Shown here: one piece after another, positions 30,076-41,743 of the stretch | How positions within the stretch are numbered: the first letter of the stretch is position 1 | Layout: each line of letters opens with the position of its first letter | DNA from: Antedon bifida | Lineage: Eukaryota > Echinodermata > Crinoidea > Comatulida > Antedonidae | Reading direction: 5' to 3' | NCBI GenBank assembly: GCA_963402885.1 | Contig: OY727098.1 | Location: forward strand, 7,249,001 to 7,313,000 | Length of the DNA stretch: 64,000 nt | The notes under the pieces: generated by a model | What the model was told of the DNA's origin: nothing | The model's input: only the letters and a program-made list of their open reading frames with translations | Databases searched by the model: none | Translations under genes and position numbers: made by a program

Positions 30076-33000
30076 ATGACAGGACACAGTGTTTGTTTGA
30101 AACCTACTTGTCGACTTTGTGGAATTTCCAGGGCGATTCCTTCAGATCGTTCACCTTATACAAAGGACGCGTTCAAGTCTGTAATCAAGTCATGTTTTTG
30201 CTTAGATATTGATAATGATGATCCAGAAATCCACCCACCATTTATTTGTTATTCCTGTGTGCAAAAACTGAAAAGGTGGAAGAAAGGCCACAGCAAGGAC
30301 CGCAGTAAAGTGTGCAATATTGTAATTGCAAAATTCAATGATTCTCAATGTGCGTCTTGTATAACTGATGGGGAGATTCCTACCAATCTTCACGATTACA
30401 GAAAGGAAGCAGAAAAATGTAGCCTTGTCTCTTTGTTTCCACATGAAGATGAATTACTAATAATTAGACTTTCACCAACTGGTGATGCTGTCATCAAGTT
30501 AACAGTCAACAGTGATTCGACATGGGGAGTTGTCATTGCTGGTGTTGTATTGCAAGCACAGCCTATTCTAGGAGAAGTCTTTAACAAAAAATTACCATTA
30601 CATCAGTTCACCAAGCTGTGTGATATATTGAGGAGTGCTAAAATCTGTGCAGGCAATGAAGATTATTTAGATTTGATAGAGAGACGAAAAGGACCAGAAG
30701 GGCAGATTCCTATAAGGATAACACCAAAAGATGTCTATTTATGCAACACCATTAGACATAATGACTGTGAATTGCTAATTGCTGAGGATCTGAAGCGGTG
30801 CGCAGTTTGCCGAATTTATCGTGGGGATTTATCATCAATGCGAAGTGCTTCCTGCAAGGAAAAGTCTTCACTGACGGTAGCCAACAAGTATTTATCAAAT
30901 TCTCAACTGCAGAACAAAGCAGCAACATTACAATGTAATTACAGACGGTTGAAAAGAAAGAGTGGTTCCCTTGAGAATAAAGTTTCCAAGATGTACATGC
31001 TAGAAAGCAAATTAATTTCTGAAAATGCAGCTCACTTAATGGAAGACACAATGGAAATGGGAAAACCTGAAATTGAGAGTTTATTATGTAAATATCCGTC
31101 AGCAAAGCTTTTGTGGGAGCAGCAACTGGCATCTATGGGCAAGGGAAAGCAGATGCGTTGGCACCCGGCAATTTTACGTTGGTGCATTGCTATCCAAAGC
31201 AAGTCTCCGTCAGCTTATAATTTAATTCGCGAAAGTGGATTCATGACGCTGCCTCATCCAAACACACTCCAACCCTACAGCCACTTTGCTGGTGTGACAA
31301 CTGGTTTTTGCCATGAGATGTTAAGTAGAGTTGTAACAGACCTCAAATTATATGAAGAAGGTAATGAATTGCAAAAACATGTTGTGCTATTATTTGATGA
31401 AATGAAGATAAAATCAGGATTGGTTTTTTCACAAAGCTCTGGCAAAGTTGTTGGATCAACAGATGTAGGCAGCTTAGCCAATGAGATGCATTCATTTGAG
31501 CGGCGATGTCGAGGTGAAGAAGAAATCCCAGTTGCCTCACATGTTCTGGTGTTGATGATCCGGGGTTTGTTTTCTAACCTGCATGTTCCAATTGCCTACT
31601 ATCCAACAACTGGAGCTTCTAGTTGTGATCTGTTCATGGCAATGTGGGAAGCTGTTGAGATGATCGAAGTAGCTGGGTTTGTAGTTCATGCGATGGTTTC
31701 TGATGGTGCCACTCCGAACAGGAAGTTTTACAGACTGCATTCACCATCATCTACCACTTCATCCATTGTCTTCAAGACATCGCATCAGGGAGACCCAGAT
31801 CGCAGTGTTTTTTTCTACAGTGATGTGCCGCATCTAATAAAGACGCTTCGAAACAATGTAGAGAACTCTGGCTACAATAACAAGACACGGAATCTTCATG
31901 TAAGTACTGTATGATCATACACCACATTGAAAATACCAATTTCATTATAGCATGTTGAAAATGATATTTACTTATTTCTAAATCTAAAAATGTTCTTCAT
32001 TTAAAGTATAACAAACAAGACATCAAGTGGAGTCATTTTCTTGACACCTATGAATGGGATGTGAAATTGCAGAACACATGTCCAGGGCTGAGGATGCTCC
32101 ACAAGTTGACGCATGAACACCTCCACCTTACTCCATCATTGAGAATGCGGGTATACTTGGCTGCACAGGTAATTACTTGCAAGTTTTGTGTTCAGCCCTT
32201 GTTCTTTTGCAAACAATTCTGTAATTTAATTTTTCATGAATGTTTTTTATTTTCTTCATATTTTCAGGTGTTAAGCAATTCGACAGCAAATGCAATGGAG
32301 ATTATGGATCGACATGACATGACATCCACTATCAAATTTGTTAGAATGGTAGACCAATTTTTTGATTGCCTTAATGTCTCTAGTTTTTTCCAAGGCAAAC
32401 GATCCAGAAAACCAGCTATGGAGCCATACAGGACAAAAGATGACTGGCGTTTTAAGGTACATTTTTTTTAAATAGAAAATTTAAAAAAAATTGAACATGG
32501 GAAATGATTGGGCTTATTATTGTTTTTGTTCAATTTCAATTAGCATTTGGATATACATTGAGAAATATCTATAATTTTTGTATTAATCGAAGGAATAATT
32601 GCCACTATTTTTTGTTCTGATGTTTTTAAGTGGTTGCAAGATGACTTCCTGGGTTTCTTTAAAGAATGGCAAGACGAGGTGAATGCGCTTGAAGATGTAG
32701 AGAAGAGTGTAAAAAAGAGGATGTTATTAAGCACCGCAACACTTGATGGACTTGAGATAACAAGCAAGTACATTTCGTTTTTTTTTTACAGCTGACTTTG
32801 TTTAATAATTAATCAAAAGTTCTGACATCACAAGAGTGACAAAGTATATTAAAAATGAATTAATAATAAGTATATTAATTTTTATTCTTTGCCATCAACA
32901 GTTAATTCGTTTGTAGAGTTGACTAAAAAACTACTGGACCTGCCAGGGGTAGAGTGTGTTCTAAGTGCGAAGTATAATCAAGATCCGTTGGAACAGTACT

Positions 33001-33191
33001 TCAGTAAACAGAGAGGATGTGGTGGAAGTAACACAAACCCAACATCAATGCAGTTTGGCCACAATATGCATGCACTGTATGTAGCTGCGAACTGTTCCAA
33101 GGCATCCAGGAGAGGCAACTGCCGCAGCCAAATTGTTGACCAAACTATTGATGACTCACCTCTTCAAAGGAAGAAGACACCAAATGCATAA
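30076..33191 (+). CDS. P-element-superfamily transposase with RAG1-like N-terminal zinc module
   Basis: Five exons, 30076-31899, 32007-32168, 32268-32456, 32631-32763 and 32902-33191, join in frame to 865 residues. The fourth intron has a GC donor (GCAAGT); the others are GT-AG. Homology to P/THAP9 transposases is clear: HPNTLQPYSHF, VVLLFDEMKIKSGLVF, SDGATPNRKFY, SDVPHLIKTLRN, AAQVLSNSTANAM, and DPLEQYFSKQRG near the C-terminus. By position these give the catalytic acids D441 (DEM), D543 (SDG) and E800 (DPLE). A Leu-rich coiled coil spans about residues 275-315. The N-terminus is not a standard THAP domain. C12-x2-C15, then LDIDNDDPEIHPPFICYSC (H53, C58, C61) and C92-x2-C95 resemble the zinc-binding N-terminal region of RAG1; ZAD or a diverged THAP fold are alternatives. 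A further C242-x2-C245 pair follows. It is expected to bind the element ends in the nucleus and catalyse excision and insertion. The ATG follows a splice acceptor by six bases, and an upstream exon may add residues. Confidence 0.92.
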
Positions 33192-33324
33192 ATGATATTT
33201 ATGATCAGCAAACTTTTTCAAACCAAACGGTTCTTTTCAGAACCAACCAAAATACAATTGAGATTTAAGTTAGCTATTGTCGTTATTTATTTCATCACAC
33301 ACACAAAATACAAAATAGTATATA
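33192..33324. terminator. Shared 3' region between convergent transposon genes
   Basis: 133 bp separate the two stop codons. A minus-strand AATAAA lies at 33291-33286. For the plus-strand gene only a weak AATACA (33251-33256) is visible. The two transcripts probably overlap at their ends. Confidence 0.45.
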
Positions 33325-35190
33325 TTACAACAATTCTTTTCTGAGAGATTTTTCACCCTTTTTTGAAACTTTGCCGCTTTCCTTCTTTAAATTCAAGTAT
33401 ACCTTGAGGAATGCATTAGCTCTGATTTTCAACCAGTATCTAACTACAATTTGTAATAATTGAGCAGAAGCATTGTCACCTAGTGTATCTCTGGTTATTC
33501 TGCACCAGAAAGTTTGAACATTCTCCTTATTGATAATACGGTCATACAAATCAGCCAGATAGTTACTATTTAACATCGTATTAAGTTTATTTGTAGCTAA
33601 ATGCTGCCTTGTTTCTATTTCAACGCTTCTAAAAAACAGATATACATCGTCATCAACAACAAACAAACCTGATCTATTTTGTTTGTCGATCCATTCTTTG
33701 GAATAGTCGTAGAAGGAATGGGTTACGTTGGTACTACACACTTGCCACTTAGTGAGCACATCACAGTAGGCTCTGGCAGTACTACTTTTACCCTTTCGAA
33801 ATCTTTTCACAAGCGCATAAGGCACATAACCGGCAACGTACCGAATTATCTTTTCTGTGTGAACATCCAACTGTGGGATGTCAGTTACCGTTTCCTCATG
33901 TGGCAAATCTATTTTATGCTTATCATTTAGAATTAACCTTAACATTGTACGTTGCAAAAATAGGTTCAGTGTTTTTACATGCTGCCCATCAGAGTTGACA
34001 TTTAGCTCCTTTAACAGGGTGACCCACCTTCCCAAACTTGTACACATGTGTTGGTGAAATGCCCGGCACATCATCTCATCAGCTTCTGGTTTCATTTTCT
34101 TTGTGTTTCCTGATGTTATTACCTTCCAAAGTAATTTTGTACTGTCTTCCCAAAATGTTTTTATAATGACTGTATTTGAGTGCTTCTGCAGATCATTTGC
34201 CAATTTTTTCACTTGACGAGCTATTGGATACAAGTCATTGCTGTATACTGGATCGTTCGCTAACATGGTAAAAGCAGCATCAACGTATTCATTAACCCTG
34301 CTGACAGCTTCATCTTCACTAAACTTATTGGAGGGTCGGCTGATGCCTGAAAATACAGAAAAGAAAGATTATTGAGCATACAACAGTTTTAATAAATGAT
34401 GAGAATGCATTTAATATAGTAAAGATGAAATGTTCAAAATAAAATGTTATCATTCGTTCAAAATCCTTACTCTTTTTCCTTGATTGGTTTTTGGCTGGGT
34501 TTGTTGACACTTCCTTCTTCTGATGGGTTGCGGTAATAGTAGTTGGATGTAGGCCTACACTAACATCCATACCTAAATAGCATAATAAAATTGAAAATTA
34601 ACTCATGTTGTCCTATAAGAATGAAAAATAATAATTTATCTAAAAAATACAGACTAATACTAATACTAATGGTTTGAGGTCTTGACAAGGTCATAGATGA
34701 GTTGGTTGCATCAGATGATAATCGTGCCTTCATAATTAATATAATAATATGAATGATGCATTATTGATGATTGTGCAATAAAATTAATGATATATTAGGC
34801 CTAGGCCTCCTATAGGGGGAAATCCATGGATGGATAGATTATAGGGCCTAGCCTAGCTAGACCTATCAATAAATCGGGCGGCTAATTTTTGGCGTACAGA
34901 AAGAAAAACTACAAAAATACTACCTAGCCTAGAGAGGACGAACGAATTCAGAATTATCGTTGTTACAATCAACCCGGTCGTGTAGACAGCCTAGAGTGGG
35001 CCGGGGCAGACGAGGCCTCTTTAAAAGAGAAGAGGTTCAGGTAACTAGGCCTAGGCCTAGCTACTAAACTTAAATGCAATGCCTAGTTTTAACCTAGCAT
35101 ACCATTTTCCAGGTCTTCATGTTCGCTGGCAAACTTCAATTCCTCGAGAATTCCGGGTTCCAATTCGTCCTCCAATTCATAAAAATCCAT
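33325..35190 (-). CDS. Second gene of the transposon, protein of unknown function
   Basis: Three exons on the minus strand, 35190-35103, 34572-34471 and 34346-33325, join in frame to 403 residues; the splice sites are GTATGC, GTAAGG and clean AG acceptors. The N-terminus MDFYELEDELEPG is acidic. A short Lys/Ser-rich linker (KKEVSTNPAKNQSRKK) follows, then a mostly helical body with IIRYVAGYVPYALVKRF, GLFVVDDDVYLFF and a basic end KVSKKGEKSLRKELL. No zinc cluster, kelch repeat, nuclease or methyltransferase motif was seen. I do not recognise a named family, although body motifs of this kind feel familiar from unannotated cnidarian and echinoderm proteins. Lying convergent with the transposase inside the same terminal repeats, it is likely an accessory factor of transposition or its regulation; that is inference. 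An in-frame ATG at 35313 would add 41 residues; I chose 35190 for the acidic start. Confidence 0.8.
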
Positions 35191-35435
35191 AATGATAAAT
35201 AAAACGCGTAAATAAAATGTATCGAGTGTGGTATAATTATTCTTCTGCTGTGTGTATGGTCGCCGCGTGTGTAGATCAGCATCAACAACGAGTCTCGCTT
35301 GATGACGCGTCACATGAAAGCAATGGATATGCGCATGCTCAAATCTAACAAGCGACAGATCAACGGCAATTAAATGTTACGTAACAGTCAGATAATCCAA
35401 TTAGCGGCGGGGTGGCCTATTCGTTTGATGTATTC

Positions 35436-35469
35436 TCGATGTTACTCCTTCCTAACTTATTTCTCCATG
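35436..35469 (-). repeat. Right terminal inverted repeat of the P-type transposon
   Basis: Exact 34-bp inverse of the left terminus, ending ACTTATTTCTCCATG on the plus strand. Confidence 0.95.
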
Positions 35470-35476
35470 CCTCAAC
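35470..35476. repeat. Target-site duplication, right copy
   Basis: CCTCAAC immediately follows the right terminus and matches 29011-29017. Confidence 0.85.
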
Positions 35477-36860
35477 ATACACCACCACCAGGCCTTCGTT
35501 GAGGAAGTAGAAGGGGTTAGCTCTTTAAACGAACCCTTAATACGGTAACATACCTTTTGGAACGGAATTCCTTTATACGTACTCAAATTATCTTCGTATG
35601 TCATGATTGTGTATGCTCGTTAATCCGTGGTACATTTTGTGTGCTTTGTATTCATGACTCGATCTACAAATTGTATGCTTCTTAGCACGGGCCTAGAAAT
35701 AGAACTACAGTACTACAACAATTGTCCATATTCTTAGCCTGGTACAAAGCTATCAAGCGGAACGGAAGTGGTGTATAGTAGGTGTGGTGATTCGTGACGG
35801 ATCGAAATTCACCTGTTGTTGTTAGCTCAGCAGTTCGGTCGACTTCGTCACAATATAAAGTTCATGGTTAATAATAAAACATTGAACTACTGTATATTCA
35901 TTTATGTAAATATTAATTAATTAATAAGCGTAGTAGTACCTAGTACCTCAATTTCTAAATTAGATATTGAGTTATTACATTGTTAGAAATAAAATATTCA
36001 ATTTTAATATTTAAATTCCGTAGGAATTCAATAACATAATATAGTATAACTTTTGACAAATATAAATATAATTATACATCTTGATACATTTCTGATCAAT
36101 TAAAAGGTCTACATAGCAATGAATTAATGACTTTTGTAACCAAAAACAAATATTAATCATATCATACATAGGCATAAGGCCCAAGCGCATAGTTTAATTT
36201 CAACGTTCAGATTGTAATAAACTGGTTTAGTGTAGGCCTACATAGGCCCAATTAAAATATACACAAAACACATACATTAACCTAATAAATTCTTACGATT
36301 AAAATGTTCTGCTTTTTAAAATAAATTTGTAACACTAAGTTTTAATGTCACTCTGTATTGGTTTGAGATCAATACCGATTTTAATTGAAATAAATGATAT
36401 AACATATACATATGAACGATATATAAAGTAATCAAACAAAGTACTAGTGTACTGTATATACCGTACCTTGTCAATATTTACCTGACTTAATTAATTTACT
36501 CAGCTTTAGATCAGTGGCAACACAGTAAGTTGTCCAGTAAAACTTTGAAACAAATCAAAACATAATATCACCAAAACAATCACTTAAGTAATATTCGTTC
36601 ATATTTTAATATACAGGACCGTATTTTACTAAAAATAAACTTACCTACTCAATAATGGTTTTATCTAGAACTTAAGTACAGTATCGACCAATCAAAATTA
36701 GTCTTGAAACTTAAAACTCTTGAGGGGGTAAAACATATAACTTGCAGGATCTTTCGATTCACTCGTGTAACGACCATCGTACATCTTTCACAGATTACTG
36801 TAATTTGGAATCGATTTTGAATTAACTAAATACAAGTATTAAGGAGTTATAGTTATCATA
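35477..36860. other. Intergenic DNA before the SPARC-like gene
   Basis: No coding signal. The left part (35500-35860) may contain a minus-strand 5' exon and the promoter of SH2D4. The right part should contain the promoter and 5' UTR of the SPARC-like gene; ACATATAACTTG at 36730-36741 could be a TATA-like element, but this is weak. Confidence 0.4.
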
Positions 36861-39800
36861 ATGAAACTAATTACTGTGCTATTCTTTATCTGCCTAGCAT
36901 CTGCAAAAGTAAGTATTTTCCGCTTTTTTTTCAAGGAGATAGGTTATATTATCTGCGTGCTACAATAAAAAACATACCGACGAATGCGTAGACAATTAAT
37001 GTGAAATCAACGAGCTTCCACGAGTAGTTTTATCATTGTTAAATTAGCTTAACTATCGTTATTAAAATTCTAAAATATCAGAAATCTGAAATATAAATTC
37101 GGTTTATTTTTGTAATTTAGACTGAACATTCAATTATCAATGATCCCCCCCCCCCCCCACCCACCCCATAACAAAGGCGTACGTGCGTTACCACCCCTTA
37201 CCTTAAAGTGTAAAGTTGTTTATAAATAGTGAAGCATGGTATATAAGTACTCTATAATATTAGGCCACTTTACATCATCGTAAATCGTATTAGCGTAAAC
37301 AATGAACGATAAACGTGCTTTTTAGTTGTTATACAAGACGTATTGTTTATCAGAATTGCGAATAGTGCCCGTCAATGTGTAACAAAAGACTTAATTTGGC
37401 TGTCTGGCACTTTCCAATCACTTTTAATAGGCCTGATATAAGTAGCCTACTGTGCATTTCGAGGTTGACTATCATGGTGCAACAGATAACTGATTCTTTC
37501 TAAGAATAAATAATACCAATTGTATACATATACGATGCTCTCTACCGTGTATAATTATGATGAAGGTTTGACATTAGACACAAAATCAGGCTGATCCTCG
37601 AGTTTACTTTACAATACATCGACAGTTGGGTCAATGAACTGAATGTAGACAGCGTGTCACACCATCCAAATTAATAATGTATTTTTATATGTAACCATTC
37701 TGACTGAAAACTTTTTTTTTTATCATAGGCCCATCAAACAAAATTTATAAAATAACATATGATTCTTGTCAAAGATACAGGCGCGACGTGTTATTCGTTA
37801 GTATACGTCATACACGTGGGGGATTTTATATATAAACTTTGGCTAATGTTTTCAATAATCATATTTTGTCTAGCTTGACTTGTGCTTTTAATTATACCCA
37901 TTAAAACCTCGCATTTGTTGTTGTAATCTTAGAACTATTCATCTCCTTGTAATTGATATTAAAGGAACTCCCCCTTGTTCAATCGCCTAGAGATTTGTGC
38001 CTTTGAAAGTTTACGATAATTAACAAATCAGGCGCTGTTATTAATTAACCTTAAATTTAACCCTTTCATGTTGGCCTACTTTATGTTCCCTCAATGCCAA
38101 GCCCGATAAGACTCGTTATGATTCATGATATGTTAAAAACGTCACGATGTGGTTTATTTTTCTATGATAACAATTTATGTAAAATTAAAAATTAGGATTT
38201 GAATATAAATCTTAATTATTGAATTAGAAATGAGTATCCTATTCACAGAACCTTAATAAATAAAATATCCTATTTAAAAGCTACATTGACTGTAAATAAT
38301 GCGTTAAAATCTATATTTAGAGAGTGTAGTTTATTACGTTACAGTTTAGGCTATTATATTGTGTATACGTATATCCATTTACACATGTATAAAAATGGGG
38401 AGGTTTTAAACTACGTGTGATGTCTAAAAATATTCACTTCTCACATAGGCTGCGTTTGTCTTCGTTATAGATTTGCACATAAGGTTATCTGTATCATTGG
38501 AAAAACTGTAATTTATTTTTTACCTTCATTTCATTTTTTTCATTTCTTTATTAGCCATATAAATACAAAAATACATAGTCCAAGATGGCATGGAATGACC
38601 ACAGTTTAAAATAAAACTTTGACACTCAGGCCGGTAACCGTCTCAGAAGATGATAACAAAAAATAGATATGTAACAAAATAAGAATTATCTAGGCCTAGA
38701 TACAAATACTAGGCCTATATAAAGCAATTCGTGTTTATTTTCAATTGAATTCAATTGAATTCAATTAAAACTTTATTATCCCCATGGGGAAACTCTGTTG
38801 GCCTTTTCAAAATACAGTACATACAAATATAAAATGGATACAGTACATAAAATTGAGTGTATAAAGCTCATGATTAATCAAGTACCATATACCAATTGGT
38901 AACTTGAGGTCATTTTATAAACATTAATTAGCTTTAAAATAAGCTTTTATTGTCCAACCGGGCCTAGTGGGTGATAATTGTGGTGTTAATTTACACAGAA
39001 GTTAACACGCTGCGATATACTACACTAGGTGCTAAAACAAACTAATATGAAAACTTGTTATTAGTGTGTTATGTGTTGATAACTAACTCATGCTGTGGTT
39101 ATGTGTAAGTTTTTCCGCATGGCCAAGTATCGTATGAATCATAATTAATAATCAAAATAATTATATTGTAGCAGTAATGCCATTATCATGGTGTAAATCA
39201 ATATCAGAAATAAAATAACTGCGTGAGTTAAAAAAAAGAGGAAAGCTCAATGATGCATTCTTTCTCTCTATGTGGATTACCTTATTTTATTTTCAAATAT
39301 CTCTAAATGTTGTGCATACGGTGGAGAAATAAGTACTAATAAATAGGTACTAATAATAGGCCTATAATGAATGCATATACGTCAACACATTGCTACAGGT
39401 TTATATTATTGTAGGCCCTCCAATTGCCCTTAACATGGGTCAAATTAAATTAAAGGCCGCAATGGTAAAGAATGGTTATATGCATTTTAATGCAAGGATG
39501 CAAGGAACATTTTCGCCAGTGTAGCGTAGCAAAAAGCTATACAAAACAACCTTAATGCTACACATTTTGAAAATTGTGTAGCAAAAAATACAATACAAAA
39601 CTATGTTTCTCGACTTAAAAATCAGTTTGATTAGCAATATTGCTAAACAAAATTTTTAAATGAAAATTTTCCCTGAGATGTAATTAGCGCAATGCATGCG
39701 AGTTGACCAATCACAAACGTGGATCCATCGCGTCGTGTTGGTCAACTCACTTGCGTTGCGCCTAAATCCGCACGGTTTGTCCAAGTGAGAAACCATACTT

Positions 39801-41729
39801 AAGTTTACACCGATATTGTAAATAACAACACTCTGAAACATTTGTTTTTTCGGAGAAAGCTTGAAAATGTAGGCTATTTGGTGATCCCCCCCCCCCACCC
39901 AAAAAAAATAACAACATTGTGTATGTTTCATTGTTTAGAAGCAAAGGCCGCGTAAATTATCGTCTGAACAGGCAAAAGCAGTTCTTGATGAGTTAACGTA
40001 TACAAAGGAACAGCAAATATACAACATAAATGATATTAATGACCAGCAACTTGGAAAGGAAATCACGAAAGAAGCACAGAGGCAGGTTAAGAATTTCATC
40101 AAAAGTAAGTGCTTCGGATTATTTCTCATTGATATTAATTGATTATTATCGATTAATAGTTGATTTATTTAAACAGTCTACTTAAACGATGGACTGACCA
40201 GGAAGTTGAACTGACCACCAATGTTTGTTGATTATGATTTTTTTTTTATTTCAGATCCTTGCAGTACCATGAAATGTAACCAAGGACAGATTTGCGCATT
40301 AAACGAAAACTTCGAACCAACGTGCACATGCGCAGAATTCTGTACTGGGTCGGAAATAGAGACTAACATCTGTGACAGCGCCAACGTAACGTACCCAAGC
40401 GAATGCGAGTTCTATCGTAGAAAATGTTTGACTCCAAAGATACTAGCTGACGTTGACTTGGACTATTATGGTTCTTGTTTAGGTTTGTATTGCCTATATT
40501 TTCATTGAACTGCCAGACGTTCGTAATCTACACGCCCGACGTTAAAAGTTATTTTGTGAGATACTGTATTTCCCCTTAAATAATAATTTTGTTTTTAGTA
40601 AATTTGTATGTCGTAAAATACTAATATTTCAGTCAATACATATTGAATTTCTCTAAAATATGAGGTATCAGACAGGAGCATTTTAAATGTTAATTATTAG
40701 CCTAAATTTGAATGGTTTTAAACATAGGTCCATAGGTTAGATGACTTATTTTTACACTAAAAAGACACTGGTAACTCTGTTTCATGCGCTTTGATCGCCC
40801 TTTTTTCACCAACCCATATTATTGTTGTTCTGTTTATTAACTGACCCCTACAGATGTTGAGCAGATGTGCTCTCCTTCCGATCTACTGGCGATGCCCTCT
40901 CTGCTGCAACAATGGTTCTACATGGGTATGGGAGAGCTAACTCAACGGGACTCTTTAGAGCTGACAACGGTATCTTTACTCGATTCACCCCAGTCACAGA
41001 AGAAAACACCTAAGCGAATGATGAAGTTTCTGAGATACCGATTTAATATGTTGGATGATTCGCCCCCAAACAGGTAAATCAATGAATTTACTTTATAACG
41101 TACAGTACCGTAAGCATTTACAGGATCGTACAGAAAGGTATTAAGAATAAGATTATTATAGTGAGTAGGCCTACAATGATAGTTGTTCAAGGAAAACGCA
41201 TCAGTCCGTTTTTCGTACAAAATAATAATTGGCAGGATCAAATCTTCGGCAAAGCGACAGAGGGCGTGCTATTTATTATTTCAGCTAATGTTAAAGGTAA
41301 ATATAACTCGAGATTTTAATCAGCTTCTGTGACGTCACCAATATTTAGATTTTTATGAAAATCAATAGGCATGGTATGTGACTATTTGGAAAAAGAAAAT
41401 TTAGGAAGAAATTGAAAATTGTGGATATTATCGTGCAAACAAACAAACAAACAAACAGATAAACATACAAAGCAAGTAATATACAAATACTTGGCAAGAT
41501 TTTTGCGAAGTGAAAAGGCTTCTCGGTACGCAATGTGGTAGTTTAAAAGCTGTAAGTAAATTGTACTTTTTTATTATTATTTTGCAGAATGTTAAGTGAT
41601 TCAGAACTAATCCCGGTCCGTGCTCCGTTAGTTGCCGTCCAGCCTTGTGTTATCCCTTTCCTTAAGTCTTGCGATACTAATGAAGACGGATACATACATA
41701 TGGACGAATGGCTGGAATGTTTCAAATGA
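36861..41729 (+). CDS. SPARC: SPARC/osteonectin-like secreted calcium-binding matrix protein
   Basis: Five exons, 36861-36908, 39939-40104, 40255-40482, 40854-41073 and 41588-41729 (stop 41727-41729), give 267 residues. Residues 1-15 (MKLITVLFFICLASA) are a signal peptide. Residues 16-71 are hydrophilic but not the strongly acidic domain I of vertebrate SPARC. A follistatin/Kazal-like domain starts at C74 (NPCSTMKCNQGQIC, CEFYRRKC, DLDYYGSC). The C-terminal extracellular calcium-binding domain includes PSLLQQWFYMG and SELIPVRAPLVAVQPC. EF-hand 2 is complete (D250, N252, D254, Y256, E261; DTNEDGYIHMDE) and bracketed by C249 and C265. EF-hand 1 (LDDSPPNRMLSDSEL) keeps the family's proline insertion but has N-R where vertebrate SPARC has D-G, so calcium binding there may be weak. 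SPARC proteins bind collagen and calcium in the extracellular matrix. AATAAA lies at 41738-41743, just after the stop. Confidence 0.92.
38740..38900 (-). mobile_element. LINE (L2/CR1-like) 3' end fragment
   Basis: GAATTCAATTGAATTCAATT followed by AAAACTTTATTATCCCCATG and GGGAAACTCTG is the typical inverse of an L2/CR1-type 3' terminus with its short tandem tail. No coding part remains. Confidence 0.5.
39660..39775. mobile_element. GCAACGCAA-family MITE
   Basis: GCAATGCATGCGAGTTGACC with AATCACAAACG on the left and GTTGGTCAACTCACTTGCGT with TGCGCC on the right are inverted arms. It is related to 48655-48785, 57745-57890 and 63430-63755 (GTTGCGC/GCGCAAC ends with an internal GACCAATCA). Confidence 0.6.
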
Positions 41730-41737
41730 AATTATAG

Positions 41738-41743
41738 AATAAA
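41738..41743 (+). terminator. Polyadenylation signal of the SPARC-like gene
   Basis: AATAAA nine bases after the stop codon; the 3' UTR would be very short. Confidence 0.5.

Larger units (their letters stand above)
29018..35469. mobile_element. Complete P-superfamily DNA transposon with two convergent genes
   Basis: This 6,452-bp unit is bounded by perfect 34-bp terminal inverted repeats (29018-29051 and 35436-35469), starting CATGGAGAAATAAGTTAGG, and by a 7-bp direct repeat CCTCAAC. The first bases resemble the Drosophila P element end CATGATGAAATAAC. Inside are a plus-strand P-type transposase (30076-33191) and a minus-strand gene of unknown function (33325-35190), both with intact frames and clean splice sites, converging with 133 bp between their stop codons. 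Sub-terminal DNA at 29050-29100 holds a small inverted repeat (ATGTAATG...CATTACAT). The rest of 29052-30069 is probably 5' UTR and promoter. Drosophila P has 31-bp terminal repeats and 8-bp duplications, so this element is similar but not identical in style. Everything looks intact, which suggests recent mobility. Confidence 0.93.
36909..39938 (+). other. First intron of the SPARC-like gene
   Basis: It separates the signal-peptide exon from the mature protein. It contains a C tract at 37145-37160, a LINE 3' tail at 38740-38900, a GCAACGCAA-family element at 39660-39775 and a second C tract near 39888. No exon was recognised. Confidence 0.65.

Noticed and set aside
30202-31740. Several minus-strand frames opposite the transposase
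   Set aside because: Antisense shadows of the first transposase exon.
29018-35469. Interpretation as a RAG1/RAG2 (ProtoRAG/Transib) transposon
   Set aside because: The catalytic part is P/THAP9-like, not Transib; the termini resemble P ends; the duplication is 7 bp, not 5; the second protein has no kelch repeats.
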